Shown: positions 22,510 to 23,834 of the stretch, piece after piece | Layout of the letters: each line of letters starts with the position of its first letter | Numbering within the stretch: position 1 is the stretch's first letter | Assembly: GCA_026001225.1 (NCBI GenBank) | Contig: BNZQ01000028.1 | Location: 1 to 23,834 of the forward strand | DNA: 23,834 nt | Direction of reading: 5' to 3' | Origin: Clostridia bacterium | GTDB taxonomy: Bacteria; Bacillota; Clostridia; Christensenellales; DUVY01 | Program-made: the position numbers and the translations under genes | Notes under the pieces: generated by a model | What the model was told of the DNA's origin: nothing | What the model saw: the letters and a program-made list of their open reading frames with translations, nothing else | The model's database searches: none

Positions 22510-23109
22510 CTATTTTGAACTCAAATTTGTCGCCGGCGTCGTGAGTACGATTTTACCATACGGAAAAACCATCCAACCGGTTTTAAAGTTTAAAGGTTTC
22601 GTGTTGTCTCCGACCCGCCTTGGCAATTCAATTCTTATTGTTATTCGTTGACCGAAATTATTCAGAACGCCCAAATCGTAATCGCCGTCGGCATACTTTA
22701 CAGCCGCTTGCTTTTCGTACCTCATTTGCATTTCTTCCGCATCCATTATACCATAACCATTGCTTTCAAAAAAGCCTTTTTTCGCGAGATCGACAAACGC
22801 CCAATTTTTAATTTTCTCAATCGGACATTCGGCAAAGGCCGTTATGCCGGGAATCGGGGTATCCGCCTTTTCTGTTTCGCAATGGCAATTCGGGTGCAAC
22901 GGAAGTTCGGGCATCTTTCGGGAAAGGAACCGACAGCCGTTTAAATTTTTACATTGCGCACAATGCTTAACATCCGGCGTTTTCCCGTAACTGTCTTTCA
23001 GCTCTTGCGTTACGGCAGGTGCGCTACCCTCGTGAATCCATTCGATCCAATCCTCCGTTCCGTTCAGTATTCCCATTGCTTTTTCTCTTGCTTCGTTTAA
23101 TTCTTTCAC
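22510..23109 (-). CDS. MuF-like / toxin-like protein with HPNCHC motif
   Basis: 199 codons from a GTG start with GAGG 7 nt upstream; an in-frame stop just upstream fixes it. Residues 45-80 contain CAQCKNLNGCRF and LPLHPNCHC, the Cys/His cluster seen at the end of phage Mu F-like head proteins. The C-terminal 110 residues (FFESNGY, YEKQAAVKYADGDYDLGVLN, FGQRITIRIELPR, GWMVFPYGKIVLTTP) resemble C-terminal toxin or DUF6883-type domains. Toxins fused to MuF domains followed by a small immunity gene are known, so this pair may be a solitary toxin module. There is no signal peptide. Its A+T content is higher than its neighbours', consistent with transfer. Confidence 0.6.
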   Translation of the reverse strand: MKELNEAREKAMGILNGTEDWIEWIHEGSAPAVTQELKDSYGKTPDVKHCAQCKNLNGCRFLSRKMPELPLHPNCHCETEKADTPIPGITAFAECPIEKIKNWAFVDLAKKGFFESNGYGIMDAEEMQMRYEKQAAVKYADGDYDLGVLNNFGQRITIRIELPRRVGDNTKPLNFKTGWMVFPYGKIVLTTPATNLSSK

Positions 23110-23130
23110 ATTGAAACCTCATTAAAAGAA

Positions 23131-23165
23131 AAAACACATCTTTCGCAAGTGGAAAAATGTGTTTT
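23131..23165 (-). terminator. Terminator-like hairpin in the leader of the toxin-like gene
   Basis: Stem AAAACACAT / ATGTGTTTT (9 bp, low GC) followed on the minus strand by TTTTTTCTTTT. It lies between an extended -10 (23190-23198) and the GTG start, so it could end the upstream transcript or attenuate this one. Confidence 0.5.
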
Positions 23166-23183
23166 CGAGACCTTTTTATCTCT

Positions 23184-23214
23184 ACTTACAGTATATCATA
23201 CCTTGTCAAGAGGG
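23184..23214. repeat. 31-bp inverted repeat, inner copy
   Basis: An exact inverted match to 23804-23834, the last bases of the window. Six more bases match after a 1-nt gap. On the minus strand it contains TGATATACT, an extended -10 pointing to the toxin-like gene. Confidence 0.85.
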
Positions 23215-23246
23215 GGCGGCATTTTTTAATTCAAAAGCTTTCGCCG

Positions 23247-23834
23247 TTAAAAAACGATCTCGGCGCCCGTTATCTTTACGCCGAAATTGACCGCGTTTAA
23301 AAACGACGCGTCGGGATTTTCGGCTTTCCATTTTTGATATAACGCGGGCCGAAACCGGCGGAACATGTCCTCGACGTTCAGAAAATCGCATTGCTCCTCC
23401 GCGGCGATTTTCCATAAAGCCCCCGCGTCGGCGGCGATCAGCTCCCCCAATTTCGCGCCCAAAGCGTCGGCCAGCGCCTTTTTCTCGGCGGGCGGGAAAT
23501 ACTGCGGCATGTTTTCCGCCCGAAGCTCGTTCACGACGGCTTTCAGCCCGAACCGCAATTCCGCGGCGGGCTTCCCGTTTTCGAAGCGCGTTTTCAGCCA
23601 AACCGATTTGGATTTCAATTCGACCGCCGCCGCGCCGTCTTGCAAGCCCCCCGCGGTCACGCCTTCCAAATCCGCGGCCCTGCGGCCCGCCCGCTTGTCA
23701 AACCACAACAGCGCGCGCGTTTCGTTCTTATTCAGTTCGCGGATCATGCGCCCGTCCCGAAACACGGCCGTCGTGAAATCCTGAAATTCCGCGCCCGCCG
23801 CCTCCCTCTTGACAAGGTATGATATACTGTAAGT
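23247..23834 (-). CDS. Ger(x)C-like germination protein, C-terminal fragment (5' end cut)
   Basis: 196 codons seen, open to the window edge. The order AVFRDGRMIRELNKNETRAL followed by LWF, KSKSVWLKTRFENGKPAAEL, FPPAEKKALADALGAKLGEL and a final beta segment GVKITGAEIVF follows the C-terminal domain of Ger(x)C (GerAC) proteins, lipoprotein subunits of spore nutrient receptors outside the inner spore membrane. The usual partners gerAA and gerAB are not in the window. The GTG at 23765 has no ribosome site and lies inside the domain, so the gene continues beyond the window. The first ten codons seen are the outer copy of the 31-bp inverted repeat, so they may be genuine or an assembly join. Confidence 0.65.
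   Translation of the reverse strand, partial: TYSISYLVKREAAGAEFQDFTTAVFRDGRMIRELNKNETRALLWFDKRAGRRAADLEGVTAGGLQDGAAAVELKSKSVWLKTRFENGKPAAELRFGLKAVVNELRAENMPQYFPPAEKKALADALGAKLGELIAADAGALWKIAAEEQCDFLNVEDMFRRFRPALYQKWKAENPDASFLNAVNFGVKITGAEIVF
23804..23834. repeat. 31-bp inverted repeat, outer copy, at the window end
   Basis: Exact reverse complement of 23184-23214. The window stops inside it, so the true length is unknown. Confidence 0.85.

Noticed and set aside
23206..23601. 131-codon alternative frame over the Ger(x)C fragment
   Set aside because: Arg/Gly-rich out-of-frame product; the other frame matches the Ger(x)C domain pattern throughout.

Overview
This window looks like chromosomal DNA of a spore-former-type member of the Bacillota, probably class Clostridia. 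The evidence is a replication-gene cluster (recF, gyrB, gyrA, dnaA), mnmG, a Csp-like S8 peptidase, a VanW/G5 protein, a Ger(x)C-type fragment and strong AAAGGAG ribosome sites. The core genes are moderately GC-rich. The stretches around 0.4-2.05 kb, 4.2-5.3 kb and 22.3-23.2 kb are visibly richer in A+T and hold accessory genes, which suggests acquisition. Both ends are cut: the left end lies in an IS1-like transposase, and the right end lies in an inverted copy of a sequence found about 620 bp inside. The window may therefore be a contig that broke at repeats.

Layout. 1-2050, leftward: a cut transposase, then an operon read CPBP membrane protease > DUF2975 membrane protein > XRE regulator > zinc-knuckle protein, driven by a consensus promoter with a palindrome at its start point. 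2128-3894, rightward: an S8 peptidase with its own promoter and terminator. 4181-5342: an accessory patch with an XRE regulator, a divergent helical-repeat protein and a frameshifted integrase-type N-terminal domain. 5340-14225, leftward: an MBL hydrolase and then, in transcription order, recF, gyrB, a lipoprotein, gyrA and dnaA. dnaN is absent and dnaA lies last instead of first. Three DnaA boxes sit directly upstream of recF (14226-14277). Genes on the left run mostly leftward and mnmG runs rightward, so this spot is the best oriC candidate. 14543-17715, leftward: a VanW protein, a small membrane protein overlapping its end, and a membrane protein resembling a catalytically dead M50 peptidase. 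18156-18872: two divergent XRE regulators around a nested dyad operator. 19151-22200: mnmG, a PH-like small protein and a four-helix membrane protein. 22270-23834, leftward: a MuF-like/toxin-like protein with a small partner, and a Ger(x)C C-terminal fragment.

The most unusual feature is the density of short repeats. There are seven copies of one intergenic hairpin-plus-tail element, three copies of a second two-hairpin element, several 7-bp tandem arrays that mostly begin with AATT, a 101-bp direct repeat pair, and four hairpins of the widespread type containing 'GAAATGACA' or 'GAATGACA'. Some have entered the coding sequence of the VanW gene. A second pattern is that several genes have a good -10 box only 6-7 nt before the start codon, which predicts leaderless mRNAs. 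No tRNA, rRNA or CRISPR array was seen.
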